NCBI GenBank assembly: GCA_024279575.1
Contig: JAJRRJ010000001.1
Coordinates: 1-10,457, forward strand
Direction of reading: 5' to 3'
DNA length: 10,457 nucleotides
Origin: Alphaproteobacteria bacterium
GTDB taxonomy: Bacteria > Pseudomonadota > Alphaproteobacteria > Rhizobiales > Devosiaceae
The notes under the pieces were generated by a model. It saw nothing but the letters and a program-made list of their open reading frames with translations, was not told where the DNA came from and did not search any database. Shown in pieces: positions 1-5,954 of this stretch. The translations under genes and the position numbers were made by a program. The number at the start of each line of letters is the position of its first letter. Position 1 is the first letter of the stretch.

Positions 1-601
1 CCTGGGCGCGCCCGGCCCAAATCTGGGCAACAAGCTCGTCCTGAGTTGCCGCCATGCGTTCAACAATACTCTGACGATCCGCCCCACGCTCAAAACTGTA
101 TGTATTGGGAAGCAAAGACCCCTCGGTAGGCACTTCGGTAATTTCGCCAACAAGGTTTGGGGCCGCATTTATCCGTTTGACCACCTCCCATGAGGTGAAC
201 CCTTCAGGAATAGTCACTGAATAGGTGATAGCGCGCCCTTCGGTGATTTCCTTGAGAATTTCGGCCATGGAGGCTTTGGCGGCAATACGGTATTCACCGG
301 CGCGAATAGAAGATTCTTTTCGTTGTGCCAAGGCACCAAACTGAAACGTCCAACGGTCAGAAATCAGGTTTTGGTTGACCAATTGTGTGGCAACGCTGCC
401 AAGGTTTGCGCCACTGATGACGGTGAAAGTCTGTTCCTGAGTTTGCGCACCTTCAGAATAAAACCTTTGCGTACCAAAATACAGAAGAGCCCCCCCCACA
501 AACAATCCCAACACCACAAGTGTCAACAAGGCATTGAGCATATCCAGAAACCCGTTTCTGGAACGGCGACGCTTGTTGTTTTTGGTCTTTTTGTCACTCA
601 T
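1..601 (-). CDS. mltG: Endolytic murein transglycosylase MltG, N-terminal 200 residues (runs off the left edge)
   Basis: The reading frame starts at ATG 601-599, about 11 nt after a GGAG ribosome-binding site, and is still open at base 1. The protein begins with a basic cytoplasmic stretch (KK..K..KRRR, residues 4-13), then one membrane segment at about 21-42, then a periplasmic region. Family-typical pieces are visible: an IPEGFT segment at 131-136 and SLLPNTYSFERG at 162-173, matching the YceG-like domain just before the active site. The catalytic glutamate lies beyond the window edge. MltG cleaves nascent glycan strands and so sets their length at the inner membrane. It follows fabF by 87 bp, the usual alphaproteobacterial position at the end of the fab cluster. 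Identification rests on motifs and position; nothing about the missing C-terminal half can be judged. Confidence 0.9.
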   Translation of the reverse strand, partial: MSDKKTKNNKRRRSRNGFLDMLNALLTLVVLGLFVGGALLYFGTQRFYSEGAQTQEQTFTVISGANLGSVATQLVNQNLISDRWTFQFGALAQRKESSIRAGEYRIAAKASMAEILKEITEGRAITYSVTIPEGFTSWEVVKRINAAPNLVGEITEVPTEGSLLPNTYSFERGADRQSIVERMAATQDELVAQIWAGRAQ

Positions 602-688
602 TTAGGTAAAATCTCCAAGTATGCTGGAACGCTAACCAGACAAATCAGGCGAACGTATGAAAAAAAGTGCCTTGTGGAAAACCGCATG

Positions 689-1957
689 CTATTTGATAGA
701 GCCAAATATCAGTGACGCATTGGTGCCACCAAATCCAAATGAATTGGACAGAACAGTATTGATTTGTTTTTTGACCGGTTTTTTGGGCGCAAGATCAATC
801 ACCGTATCAACCGAAGGGTTATCAAGATTTATTGTAGGGGGGGCGATATTATCGCGCATCGCCAGAAGCGCAAAAATAGCTTCAACTGCGCCAGCCGCCC
901 CCAGCAGGTGGCCAATGGATGATTTTGTGGATGACATGAGCACATTTTTCGCGCCATCCCCCAAAATCCGTGTCACGGCCCCCAGTTCAATCTCATCTCC
1001 CAAGGGCGTAGAGGTGCCGTGGGCATTAATATAATCAATTTCAGACGGGGAAATTCCGGCGCGCTTAATAGCCGCAGCCATGGAACGATATCCCCCGTTT
1101 CCATCAGCGGCGGGGGCTGTGATATGATGGGCATCACCACTTAAACCATAGCCAATAACCTCGCCGTAAATCTTTGCGCCACGGGCTCTTGCATGCTCCA
1201 GCTCTTCGAGCAAAACAACCCCGGCTCCCTCGCCCATCACAAACCCATCACGATCTTTGTCATAGGGGCGCGAGGCCTTTTCGGGAGTATCATTGAAACC
1301 AGTGGACAATGCGCGGCTGGCGGCAAAGCCAGCAATGCTCAGGCGAACAATGGGAGATTCGGCCCCCCCGGCAACCATAACATCCGCATCATCGAGCGCA
1401 ATCAGTCGGGCCGCATCCCCAATGGCGTGACACCCTGTAGAGCAGGCGGTGACCACGGAATGGTTTGGCCCCTTAAGAGCGTGTTGAATAGAAACATAGC
1501 CCGAAGCAAGATTAATCAACCTTCCGGGAATAAAAAATGGGCTGATCCGTCGCGGCCCACGTTCTTCAAGAACCAAAGACGCCTCCGCAATGCCACCAAT
1601 CCCCCCAATACCTGACCCGATCAGCACGCCTGCACGTTCCTGTTGCTCCAGGGTTTTTGCTTCATAGCCGGCATCATTGAGCGCCTGCGTGGCCGCAGCC
1701 ATGGCAAATATAATGTAAGGATCAACTTTGCGCTGCTCTTTGCGCTCCATCCAGTCGTCGGGGTCGTATTTCCCATCGCGGGTTGCCCCTAGAGGCAGGC
1801 GGCAGGCAATCTGACAGGCCAGATCGTCTACCTTAAATTCTTCAATACGCCTCGCGCCGCTTTTTCCGGCCAGAATATTAGCCCAAACATGGTCGATGCC
1901 GACGCCAAGCGGCGACACAATCCCCATGCCAGTAACAACAACACGACGCAATTTCAT
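689..1957 (-). CDS. fabF: 3-oxoacyl-[acyl-carrier-protein] synthase II (FabF/KASII)
   Basis: 422 residues, the usual FabF length (about 410-425). It condenses malonyl-ACP with acyl-ACP, releasing CO2, in the elongation step of type II fatty acid synthesis in the cytoplasm. The thiolase-fold catalytic set is intact: nucleophile Cys172 in TACSTGCHAIG, His313 in NAHGTSTPLGD, Lys345 and His350 in SSTKSSIGHLLGAAG, and the glycine-rich SNSFGFGGTNAS end at 404-415. The N-terminus RRVVVTGMGIVSPLG at 4-18 is typical and fixes the start at ATG 1957-1955; a GCGGAG ribosome-binding site lies about 10 nt upstream. The gene follows acpP by 29 bp, so the two are surely co-transcribed and FabF is made beside its carrier protein. 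Nothing is odd in the protein. Confidence 0.97.
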   Translation of the reverse strand: MKLRRVVVTGMGIVSPLGVGIDHVWANILAGKSGARRIEEFKVDDLACQIACRLPLGATRDGKYDPDDWMERKEQRKVDPYIIFAMAAATQALNDAGYEAKTLEQQERAGVLIGSGIGGIGGIAEASLVLEERGPRRISPFFIPGRLINLASGYVSIQHALKGPNHSVVTACSTGCHAIGDAARLIALDDADVMVAGGAESPIVRLSIAGFAASRALSTGFNDTPEKASRPYDKDRDGFVMGEGAGVVLLEELEHARARGAKIYGEVIGYGLSGDAHHITAPAADGNGGYRSMAAAIKRAGISPSEIDYINAHGTSTPLGDEIELGAVTRILGDGAKNVLMSSTKSSIGHLLGAAGAVEAIFALLAMRDNIAPPTINLDNPSVDTVIDLAPKKPVKKQINTVLSNSFGFGGTNASLIFGSIK

Positions 1958-1986
1958 AAAACAAATACTCCGCTATACGGAGAACT

Positions 1987-2223
1987 TTAAGAGGTAGCTT
2001 CTGTAAGGTGCTTTACAGCATCCCCAAAAGTCTGGATGGTTTCAGCGGCATCATCGGGAATCTCCACTGAAAATTCTTCTTCAAATGCCATCACCAATTC
2101 AACCTGATCAAGCGAATCAGCGCCCAAATCGTCGATGAAACTTGCCTTCTCGGTAACTTTGTCTGCGTCAACGTTTAGGTGATCCACAACGATTTTGCGT
2201 ACGCGGTCTGCGACTTCGCTCAT
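1987..2223 (-). CDS. acpP: Acyl carrier protein
   Basis: A 78-residue acidic protein, the standard ACP length. Ser37 in GADSLDQVELVMAFEEEF is the site where holo-ACP synthase attaches 4'-phosphopantetheine, whose thiol carries the growing acyl chain between FabD, FabF and FabG. The frame is open upstream as far as an ATG at 2319, which would give 110 residues. I chose ATG 2223-2221 because it gives the family N-terminus MSEVADRVRKIV and has an AAGGA ribosome-binding site at 2231-2235; the extra 32 residues are lysine/arginine-rich and unlike any ACP. A likely promoter lies at 2251-2279, so the longer form would not even be transcribed from it. The neighbour upstream is not fabG, as is usual, but an RTX-type gene 187 bp away. 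Confidence 0.97.
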   Translation of the reverse strand: MSEVADRVRKIVVDHLNVDADKVTEKASFIDDLGADSLDQVELVMAFEEEFSVEIPDDAAETIQTFGDAVKHLTEATS

Positions 2224-2230
2224 ATTATTT

Positions 2231-2235
2231 TCCTT
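2231..2235 (-). promoter_or_regulatory. Ribosome-binding site that fixes the acpP start
   Basis: AAGGA read on the minus strand, 7 nt before ATG 2223. It supports the 78-residue ACP over the in-frame longer reading frame starting at 2319. Confidence 0.75.
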
Positions 2236-2250
2236 TTTATACAAGTCTAT

Positions 2251-2279
2251 ATCTAGTGTTTTTAGTCGTTTCATCCAAG
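2251..2279 (-). promoter_or_regulatory. Candidate sigma-70-type promoter for acpP-fabF-mltG
   Basis: Read on the minus strand: CTTGGA (2279-2274), a 17-nt spacer, then CTAGAT (2256-2251). This matches the alphaproteobacterial housekeeping pattern CTTGAC-N17-CTATAT at 4/6 and 5/6 positions. Transcription would start near 2244, about 20 nt before the acpP ATG, leaving the AAGGA site in the leader. A separate promoter fits the need for abundant ACP. The match is by eye only. Confidence 0.42.
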
Positions 2280-2330
2280 CATTTCTACTCTTTTGAACGC
2301 GAATGTGGGCAAAACTCAACAGTTTTTTTG

Positions 2331-2343
2331 CATCTTAAAGATG
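2331..2343. other. Perfect 13-bp palindrome upstream of acpP
   Basis: CATCTT-A-AAGATG, flanked on the plus strand by T-rich runs on both sides (2322-2329 and 2344-2348). A one-base centre cannot form a good hairpin loop, so a protein-binding dyad or chance are likelier than a terminator. It lies about 50 bp upstream of the candidate acpP -35. Confidence 0.3.
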
Positions 2344-2410
2344 TTTTTCTTTTGGCCGCCGCACGAACCGCGGGGATTTAGCATAGATAGTTGAGTTTGG
2401 CTATGGGGCT

Positions 2411-3664
2411 TTATATGGAATAATCCATGTCCGGTTTATCGTCAGTTATTGTTTGTTCCGGCGGGAAAAGAAAATTCTCATCCGTTAATTCCCCAGGGGC
2501 AACTCCACTTAAAAAAATGACGTCCGCGCCAAACATAAGATAAGTGTTTTTTACCCCTTTAGCTGAAAAATCTACTGATACCATCCGCAAACGCGCATTT
2601 TCTACTGCACGCAAGTCAAGAACATCGCCATTGGGCCCTGCAGTAAAGTCCGTTATTGCATCGCTATTCCAGCTCCCCGCAAAAACAAATCTGTCGATTC
2701 CATCTCCGCCGGTCAAAATGTCATCACCACCACGCCCCTCAATTATATCGTTTCCAACTCCTCCTATGAGCATGTTTTTTCCAGAACCGCCAATCAGCGT
2801 ATCGTTTCCACCCCGCCCCTGCAGAGTGATTTCATTTTCAAGGCCCTGTGCGTCAAAAACATCATCTTCTTTATGGCCATAGGCCCCTCGATAGATACGG
2901 TTTGGGGGCAGTTCCGCTAAATCCAACTCCACTGCCTCAGGGTCCTTTTGCACAAAGTACCAAAAACTCATGCCGTTTTCCTCATCGGCACGAAAACCGT
3001 CGTTGGTGCGCACATAGCGTATTCCATCTGAGTTTATGTCCAGACCAATATCCAAAGCCCTGACCGTAGTACCATCTAACATTGTCACCTGCATGGTTGC
3101 GAAAAATATTATTCCATCCTCATTGGTGATTTGCAGAGGCGCAGCCACCAACCTGATCCCTGAAATTCCCGCTTCGGGCAGAGTTTTCATCTCCCCTTCC
3201 GCTGCAACAGCATATGGAGCCAAATCATGCCAGATACGAAATTCGTGAAACCTGTCATCTAAAGAATCAAGAACGCCATCAATATTGGTATCAAAAGCCG
3301 CTCGTAACCCTTCAAGCCCGGTTTCTGCATCTTCTGACCAGCGAGTGAAGTCCAATTCATCAATTTGAGAAATTTTGTTGTCGCCGTTCAGGTCAATCAC
3401 CAATATCAAATCAGTGGTGCCGACCCAGGACGTGGATTCAGAAAAACCGTCCCCGTCATAGTCAATGCTTATGGATTTGGTGTTGCGATCAATAAACTCG
3501 ATACCATCCCCCTCAAGGTCAACCGCGATAACAAACAAAATATCCAAAGGACTGTTTAAGGGGTCCCTGTTGCCCAAGCTATGTTCACGCGCATTGCCAA
3601 GACTCAATAAGCCAGCAAAGCTCAAAAAAAGACTGGCCAAAACAGCCCTGATAAAAATTTCCAT
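2411..3664 (-). CDS. Putative exported calcium-binding protein with EF-hand-like loops and RTX nonapeptide repeats
   Basis: 417 residues. The N-terminus has a classical Sec signal peptide: Arg6, a hydrophobic core at about 7-22 and a likely cleavage after Ala25 (GNA|R). Calcium-loop-like aspartate motifs follow: DLEGDGIE at 49-56, DYDGDGF at 68-74, DLNGDNKISQIDEL at 91-104, DTNIDGVLDSLDD at 125-137 and DINSDGI at 209-215. Residues 283-324 hold about four glycine/aspartate RTX repeats (GGNDTLIGG, GGVGNDIIEG, GGDDILTGG), then a serralysin-type C-terminal stretch (DRFVFAG, AITDF, DVLDL) at 324-351. No protease or other catalytic motif is visible. ATG 3664 is preceded by a G-rich AGGGGG ribosome-binding site. 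It starts 28 bp after fabG, with the same orientation, so fab-operon transcription should run into it, yet no link to fatty-acid synthesis is evident. RTX proteins usually leave by type I secretion without an N-terminal signal, so the export route is unclear. The specific function is unknown. Confidence 0.85.
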   Translation of the reverse strand: MEIFIRAVLASLFLSFAGLLSLGNAREHSLGNRDPLNSPLDILFVIAVDLEGDGIEFIDRNTKSISIDYDGDGFSESTSWVGTTDLILVIDLNGDNKISQIDELDFTRWSEDAETGLEGLRAAFDTNIDGVLDSLDDRFHEFRIWHDLAPYAVAAEGEMKTLPEAGISGIRLVAAPLQITNEDGIIFFATMQVTMLDGTTVRALDIGLDINSDGIRYVRTNDGFRADEENGMSFWYFVQKDPEAVELDLAELPPNRIYRGAYGHKEDDVFDAQGLENEITLQGRGGNDTLIGGSGKNMLIGGVGNDIIEGRGGDDILTGGDGIDRFVFAGSWNSDAITDFTAGPNGDVLDLRAVENARLRMVSVDFSAKGVKNTYLMFGADVIFLSGVAPGELTDENFLFPPEQTITDDKPDMDYSI

Positions 3665-3692
3665 CCCCGCCCCCTAAAAAATTTATAGCGTT

Positions 3693-4430
3693 CTATATCA
3701 TCAGCATGCCGCCGTTGATGTTGAGTGTGTGGCCGGTAATATAGCCCGATTCCTGCGCTGCCAGAAACAGCGTGGCGTCCGCAACTTCTTTTGCCGTGCC
3801 CATGCGCCCGGCGGGGATTTGTGCATTAATCGCGGCGTGTTGTTTTTCATCCAATGCCTCGGTCATGGCTGAGGCAATAAAACCGGGGGCGATGGAATTG
3901 ACTGTAATGCCCCGGGAGGCGACTTCCTGCGCCAGCGATTTGGACATGCCGATAAGTGCGGCCTTTGAAGCGGCATAATTGGCCTGCCCGGCGTTTCCGG
4001 CAACCCCGACAACAGACGATATGCCGATAATCCGACCGTACTTCTGCCGCATCATCGGGCGCAGCACAGCGCGGGTAAGGTGAAAGGCTGCGGTGAGATT
4101 GACGGCAATGACCTTATCCCATTCCTCATCCTTCATGCGCATAAACAGATTATCGCGGGTCATGCCAGCATTGTTGACAAGAATATCAATGCCATCCATG
4201 GCTTCAACAGCGCGCGGCACCAGACGATCCACCTCAATCAGGTCAGACAGATTACAGGGTAAGATGTGGGTCTTTCCTGAAATTTCACTGGCAAGGTCTT
4301 CCAGGCGCCCCACACGGGTGCCACTTAAAGCAACCTCGGCGCCGGCGGCGGAGAGGGTTTTTGCGATTTGCCAGCCGATGCCGCCGGAGGCACCAGTGAT
4401 AAGTGCGCGTTTTCCATTTAGATCAAACAT
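3693..4430 (-). CDS. fabG: 3-oxoacyl-[acyl-carrier-protein] reductase (FabG)
   Basis: 245 residues, the normal length. It is a cytoplasmic short-chain dehydrogenase that reduces 3-oxoacyl-ACP to 3-hydroxyacyl-ACP with NADPH. The Rossmann nucleotide loop TGASGGIG is at 12-19, NNAG at 86-89, the structural Asn111, and the catalytic Ser139, Tyr152 and Lys156 in the SSVVG and NYAASKAALIG segments, all intact. The C-terminus ITGHTLNINGGML is typical. ATG 4430 follows GGAG by 9 nt. The first 46 coding bases plus the ribosome-binding site are repeated 145 bp upstream as a truncated copy, so fabG translation begins 31 nt after the stop of that minigene. Upstream lies fabD, downstream the RTX-type gene rather than acpP. 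Confidence 0.97.
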   Translation of the reverse strand: MFDLNGKRALITGASGGIGWQIAKTLSAAGAEVALSGTRVGRLEDLASEISGKTHILPCNLSDLIEVDRLVPRAVEAMDGIDILVNNAGMTRDNLFMRMKDEEWDKVIAVNLTAAFHLTRAVLRPMMRQKYGRIIGISSVVGVAGNAGQANYAASKAALIGMSKSLAQEVASRGITVNSIAPGFIASAMTEALDEKQHAAINAQIPAGRMGTAKEVADATLFLAAQESGYITGHTLNINGGMLMI

Positions 4431-4443
4431 ATTTCATAACTCC
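4379..4443 (-). repeat. Direct repeat copy 1: ribosome-binding site and first codons of the intact fabG
   Basis: 65 bp matching 4524-4588 with a single difference (base 4383 versus 4528); the stretch 4384-4443 is identical over 60 bp. This copy contains the functional fabG ribosome-binding site, its ATG and codons 1 to 17. The offset between copies is exactly 145 bp. Confidence 0.97.
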
Positions 4444-4460
4444 AACTAAGAAAGGCATCA

Positions 4461-4520
4461 GTTATTGTGCTTTTCGCGTTGCCGAAGCGAAAAACCGAAT
4501 AACACTTTTTCTGGCAACGC
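4461..4520. other. Spacer between the fabG-start repeats with two competing hairpins
   Basis: Two mutually exclusive folds are visible, described on the plus strand. Fold A: GTTATT (4461-4466) with AATAAC (4498-4503), and inside it TTTTCGC (4471-4477) with GCGAAAA (4487-4493), loop of 9. Fold B: GCGTTGCC (4476-4483) with GGCAACGC (4513-4520), and inside it GAAAAA (4489-4494) with TTTTTC (4506-4511). No T-run follows either stem on either strand, so neither is a classical terminator. The bases have no visible relation to fabD or fabG coding sequence. Confidence 0.6.
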
Positions 4521-4575
4521 TCGTGCCACCGGAGGCACCAGTGATAAGTGCGCGTTTTCCATTTAGATCAAACAT
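4462..4575 (-). pseudogene. Truncated duplicate of the fabG start, a 37-codon minigene between fabD and fabG
   Basis: Starting 17 bp after the fabD stop, the minus strand repeats the fabG ribosome-binding site (GGGAG), the ATG (4575-4573) and codons 1-17 exactly at the protein level (MFDLNGKRALITGASGG). From residue 18 the frame enters unrelated sequence (TSVARKSVIRFFASATRKAQ) and stops at TAA 4464-4462. The resulting 37-residue peptide has the start of a Rossmann loop but cannot be a working reductase. Its initiation signals equal those of fabG, so it could be translated and behave as a leader peptide ending 31 nt before the real ATG, or it may be a harmless scar of a duplication. The near-perfect identity suggests a recent event or ongoing conversion with fabG. 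Confidence 0.75.
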
Positions 4576-4588
4576 ATTTCATAACTCC
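4524..4588 (-). repeat. Direct repeat copy 2: extra copy of the fabG start, next to fabD
   Basis: Second copy of the 65-bp repeat, ending 4 bp from the fabD stop codon. It lies directly after fabD where the native fabG start would be expected, so either copy could be the original. It provides the start of the 37-codon minigene. Confidence 0.97.
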
Positions 4589-4592
4589 CAGA

Positions 4593-5558
4593 CTATTCGC
4601 CGTTCAAGGCGGCGACAAAATTTTCAATACCTTCAGGGGTGCCAATTGCCACCGTTTCAGCTTCCCGGTTGATACGGCGCGCCAAACCGGACAGAACTTT
4701 GCCCGATCCGATTTCAAGCAATTGGGTGACGCCCCCCTGCCCGTCATTCTGGCTGGTCAGCCATGCAATTGTTTCACTCCAGCGCACCATGCCGGTCACT
4801 TGAGCGATTAGGTTTTTGCGGATTTGTGCCGGATCGGAAACGGGGGTCACTGTGACATTGGAAATAACCGGCACTACAGGCGCGCTCATCTGAACGTGGG
4901 CCAATGCCTCTTCCATGGCTTCAGCGGCGGGGGCCATCATGGAGCAATGAAACGGCGCACTGACCGGCAATAACAATGCGCGACGGGCACCGGCGGATTT
5001 TGCCAGCTCAACTGCCCTTTCAATGGCTGAATCTGCGCCTGAAATAACGATTTGTCCGGGCGCGTTATCATTGGCAACCTCACAAACATCCCCGTGGGCT
5101 GCGCTGTCGGCGATTTCTTTTACGGCGTCCATTTCAAGGCCCAGAATGGCCGCCATGGCCCCGGTGCCGACCGGAACAGCCGCCTGCATGGCATTACCTC
5201 GAATACGCAACAGGCGCGCTGTGTCGGCAATGGAAAATGTGCCGGCAGCGCAAAGGGCGGAATATTCACCAAGGGAATGCCCGGCGACAAAGGATGAGTC
5301 CTTTTCAAGACTTCCCCCTTTTGCCTCAAGCACTTTCATAACCGCCATAGAGACAGCCATCAGGGCAGGCTGGGCATTTGAGGTCAGGCGCAACTGGTCC
5401 TCTGACCCTTCAAAAATCAAGGTCGAAAGGCTTTCGCCCAAGGCGTCATCGACCTCATCAAAAACGGCACGCGCCTGGGGGTAGGTTGTGGCAAGGTCCG
5501 CGCCCATGCCAACAACCTGACTCCCCTGCCCTGGAAAAGTAAATGCACGTTTGCTCAT
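4593..5558 (-). CDS. fabD: Malonyl-CoA:acyl carrier protein transacylase (FabD)
   Basis: 321 residues, close to the usual 310-320. It moves malonyl from CoA to the phosphopantetheine of ACP, supplying the extender unit for FabF. All active-site parts are present: the oxyanion glutamine Gln11 in PGQGSQ, nucleophile Ser95 in AGHSLGEYSALCAAG, Arg120 in RIRGNAMQ, and His204 in APFHCSMM. LLEIGSGKVLSGL at 280-292 is the usual late motif. ATG 5558 gives the standard MSKRAFTFPGQGSQ start and follows an AGGA ribosome-binding site by about 10 nt. It lies 50 bp after a 33-codon membrane-protein gene with which it is probably co-transcribed. The copied fabG start follows at 17 bp, consistent with translational coupling. 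Confidence 0.97.
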   Translation of the reverse strand: MSKRAFTFPGQGSQVVGMGADLATTYPQARAVFDEVDDALGESLSTLIFEGSEDQLRLTSNAQPALMAVSMAVMKVLEAKGGSLEKDSSFVAGHSLGEYSALCAAGTFSIADTARLLRIRGNAMQAAVPVGTGAMAAILGLEMDAVKEIADSAAHGDVCEVANDNAPGQIVISGADSAIERAVELAKSAGARRALLLPVSAPFHCSMMAPAAEAMEEALAHVQMSAPVVPVISNVTVTPVSDPAQIRKNLIAQVTGMVRWSETIAWLTSQNDGQGGVTQLLEIGSGKVLSGLARRINREAETVAIGTPEGIENFVAALNGE

Positions 5559-5608
5559 TTTCGGGTGTCCTGATTTTAACGGAAGGGTGCAGAAATTTCA
5601 GGGTAAAA

Positions 5609-5710
5609 CTATACCGGTGGAAAAAAATATTTGAATGCTTTGAGAGAGGCGTAAATAATTACAAAAAGCACAATAAACTGGATAACTTTTTCCATAACTG
5701 TTTTAGACAT
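5609..5710 (-). CDS. Putative 33-residue single-pass membrane microprotein upstream of fabD
   Basis: A short frame from ATG 5710-5708 to TAG 5611-5609. A strong GGGAG ribosome-binding site sits 6 nt before the ATG. The predicted peptide has a polar start (MSKTVMEK), a hydrophobic stretch VIQFIVLFVIIYASL at 9-23, then a lysine/aromatic tail (KAFKYFFPPV). This is the build of a small inner-membrane protein; the charges do not clearly settle the topology. It ends 50 bp before the fabD ATG on the same strand, so it is probably the first gene of the fab transcript. I recognise no family. Support is the ribosome-binding site, the sensible membrane pattern and the position; at 33 codons, chance cannot be excluded without conservation. 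Confidence 0.6.
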   Translation of the reverse strand: MSKTVMEKVIQFIVLFVIIYASLKAFKYFFPPV

Positions 5711-5745
5711 TATGTTCTCCCTTGTTCAGGCCGCCATTGCGAAGT

Positions 5746-5779
5746 GAATTCTTGATTAGACGGCGTGCAGAATTCTTGA
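5746..5779. repeat. Two direct copies of GAATTCTTGA, 24 bp apart
   Basis: Identical 10-mers at 5746-5755 and 5770-5779, so repeats start about two helical turns plus 3 bp apart. They lie downstream of the leftward promoter candidate, in its leader. They may be tandem operator half-sites or chance. Confidence 0.4.
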
Positions 5780-5835
5780 CCTAATGGGAACAAGTAAATG
5801 TCCACAAGGACACTGGCAAGACCCGTCCGCGCTTA

Positions 5836-5864
5836 ATTCAGTTGTTAATTGGAAAATTCTCAAG
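5836..5864 (-). promoter_or_regulatory. Weak candidate promoter for the microprotein-fabD-fabG unit
   Basis: On the minus strand, CTTGAG (5864-5859), 17-nt spacer, CTGAAT (5841-5836): 5/6 and 4/6 matches to the alphaproteobacterial CTTGAC-N17-CTATAT pattern. The start would be near 5829, giving a leader of about 120 nt before the 33-codon gene. Confidence 0.3.
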
Positions 5865-5868
5865 TCGT

Positions 5869-5885
5869 ACGCCAAGAACTGGCGT
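5869..5885. other. Inverted repeat ACGCCA-N5-TGGCGT between the divergent promoters
   Basis: Perfect 6-bp arms at 5869-5874 and 5880-5885 with a 5-nt centre, located between the -35 elements of the two promoter candidates. There is no T-run, so an operator-like dyad is likelier than a terminator. No regulator can be named. Confidence 0.35.
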
Positions 5886-5911
5886 TTGGGGGGTGAAGGG
5901 GTGATAAATTA

Positions 5912-5940
5912 CTTGCCTTGTGGCACGCAGGGGCATATAT
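5912..5940 (+). promoter_or_regulatory. Candidate sigma-70-type promoter for rpsF-rpsR-rplI
   Basis: CTTGCC (5912-5917), exactly 17 nt, then ATATAT (5935-5940): 5/6 and 5/6 matches to CTTGAC-N17-CTATAT. The bases just after the -10 are GC-rich (CGCGCGC), as in promoters of ribosomal genes under stringent control; that regulation is inferred. Transcription would begin near 5947, leaving a leader of about 180 nt. Confidence 0.5.
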
Positions 5941-5954
5941 CGCGCGCAGTATTT

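Noticed and set aside
602..688. A minus-strand T-run between fabF and mltG (complement of 660-666) as a terminator
   Set aside because: No stable stem directly precedes it, and fabF-mltG co-transcription is usual.
2224..2319. Longer acpP start giving a 110-residue protein
   Set aside because: The extra N-terminus is basic and unlike ACP, the ribosome-binding site serves ATG 2223, and the likely promoter lies inside the extension.
2544..3677. Several plus-strand frames of 64-112 codons opposite the RTX gene
   Set aside because: Proline/serine-rich shadows of glycine/aspartate repeats on the other strand; no ribosome-binding sites of note.
4379..4588. CRISPR or tandem-repeat array
   Set aside because: Only two copies, and the repeat is the fabG start itself.
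5827..5850. TTAA half-sites (5833-5836 and 5845-5848) as a CtrA box
   Set aside because: The spacing is 8 nt instead of the required 7 between TTAA half-sites.
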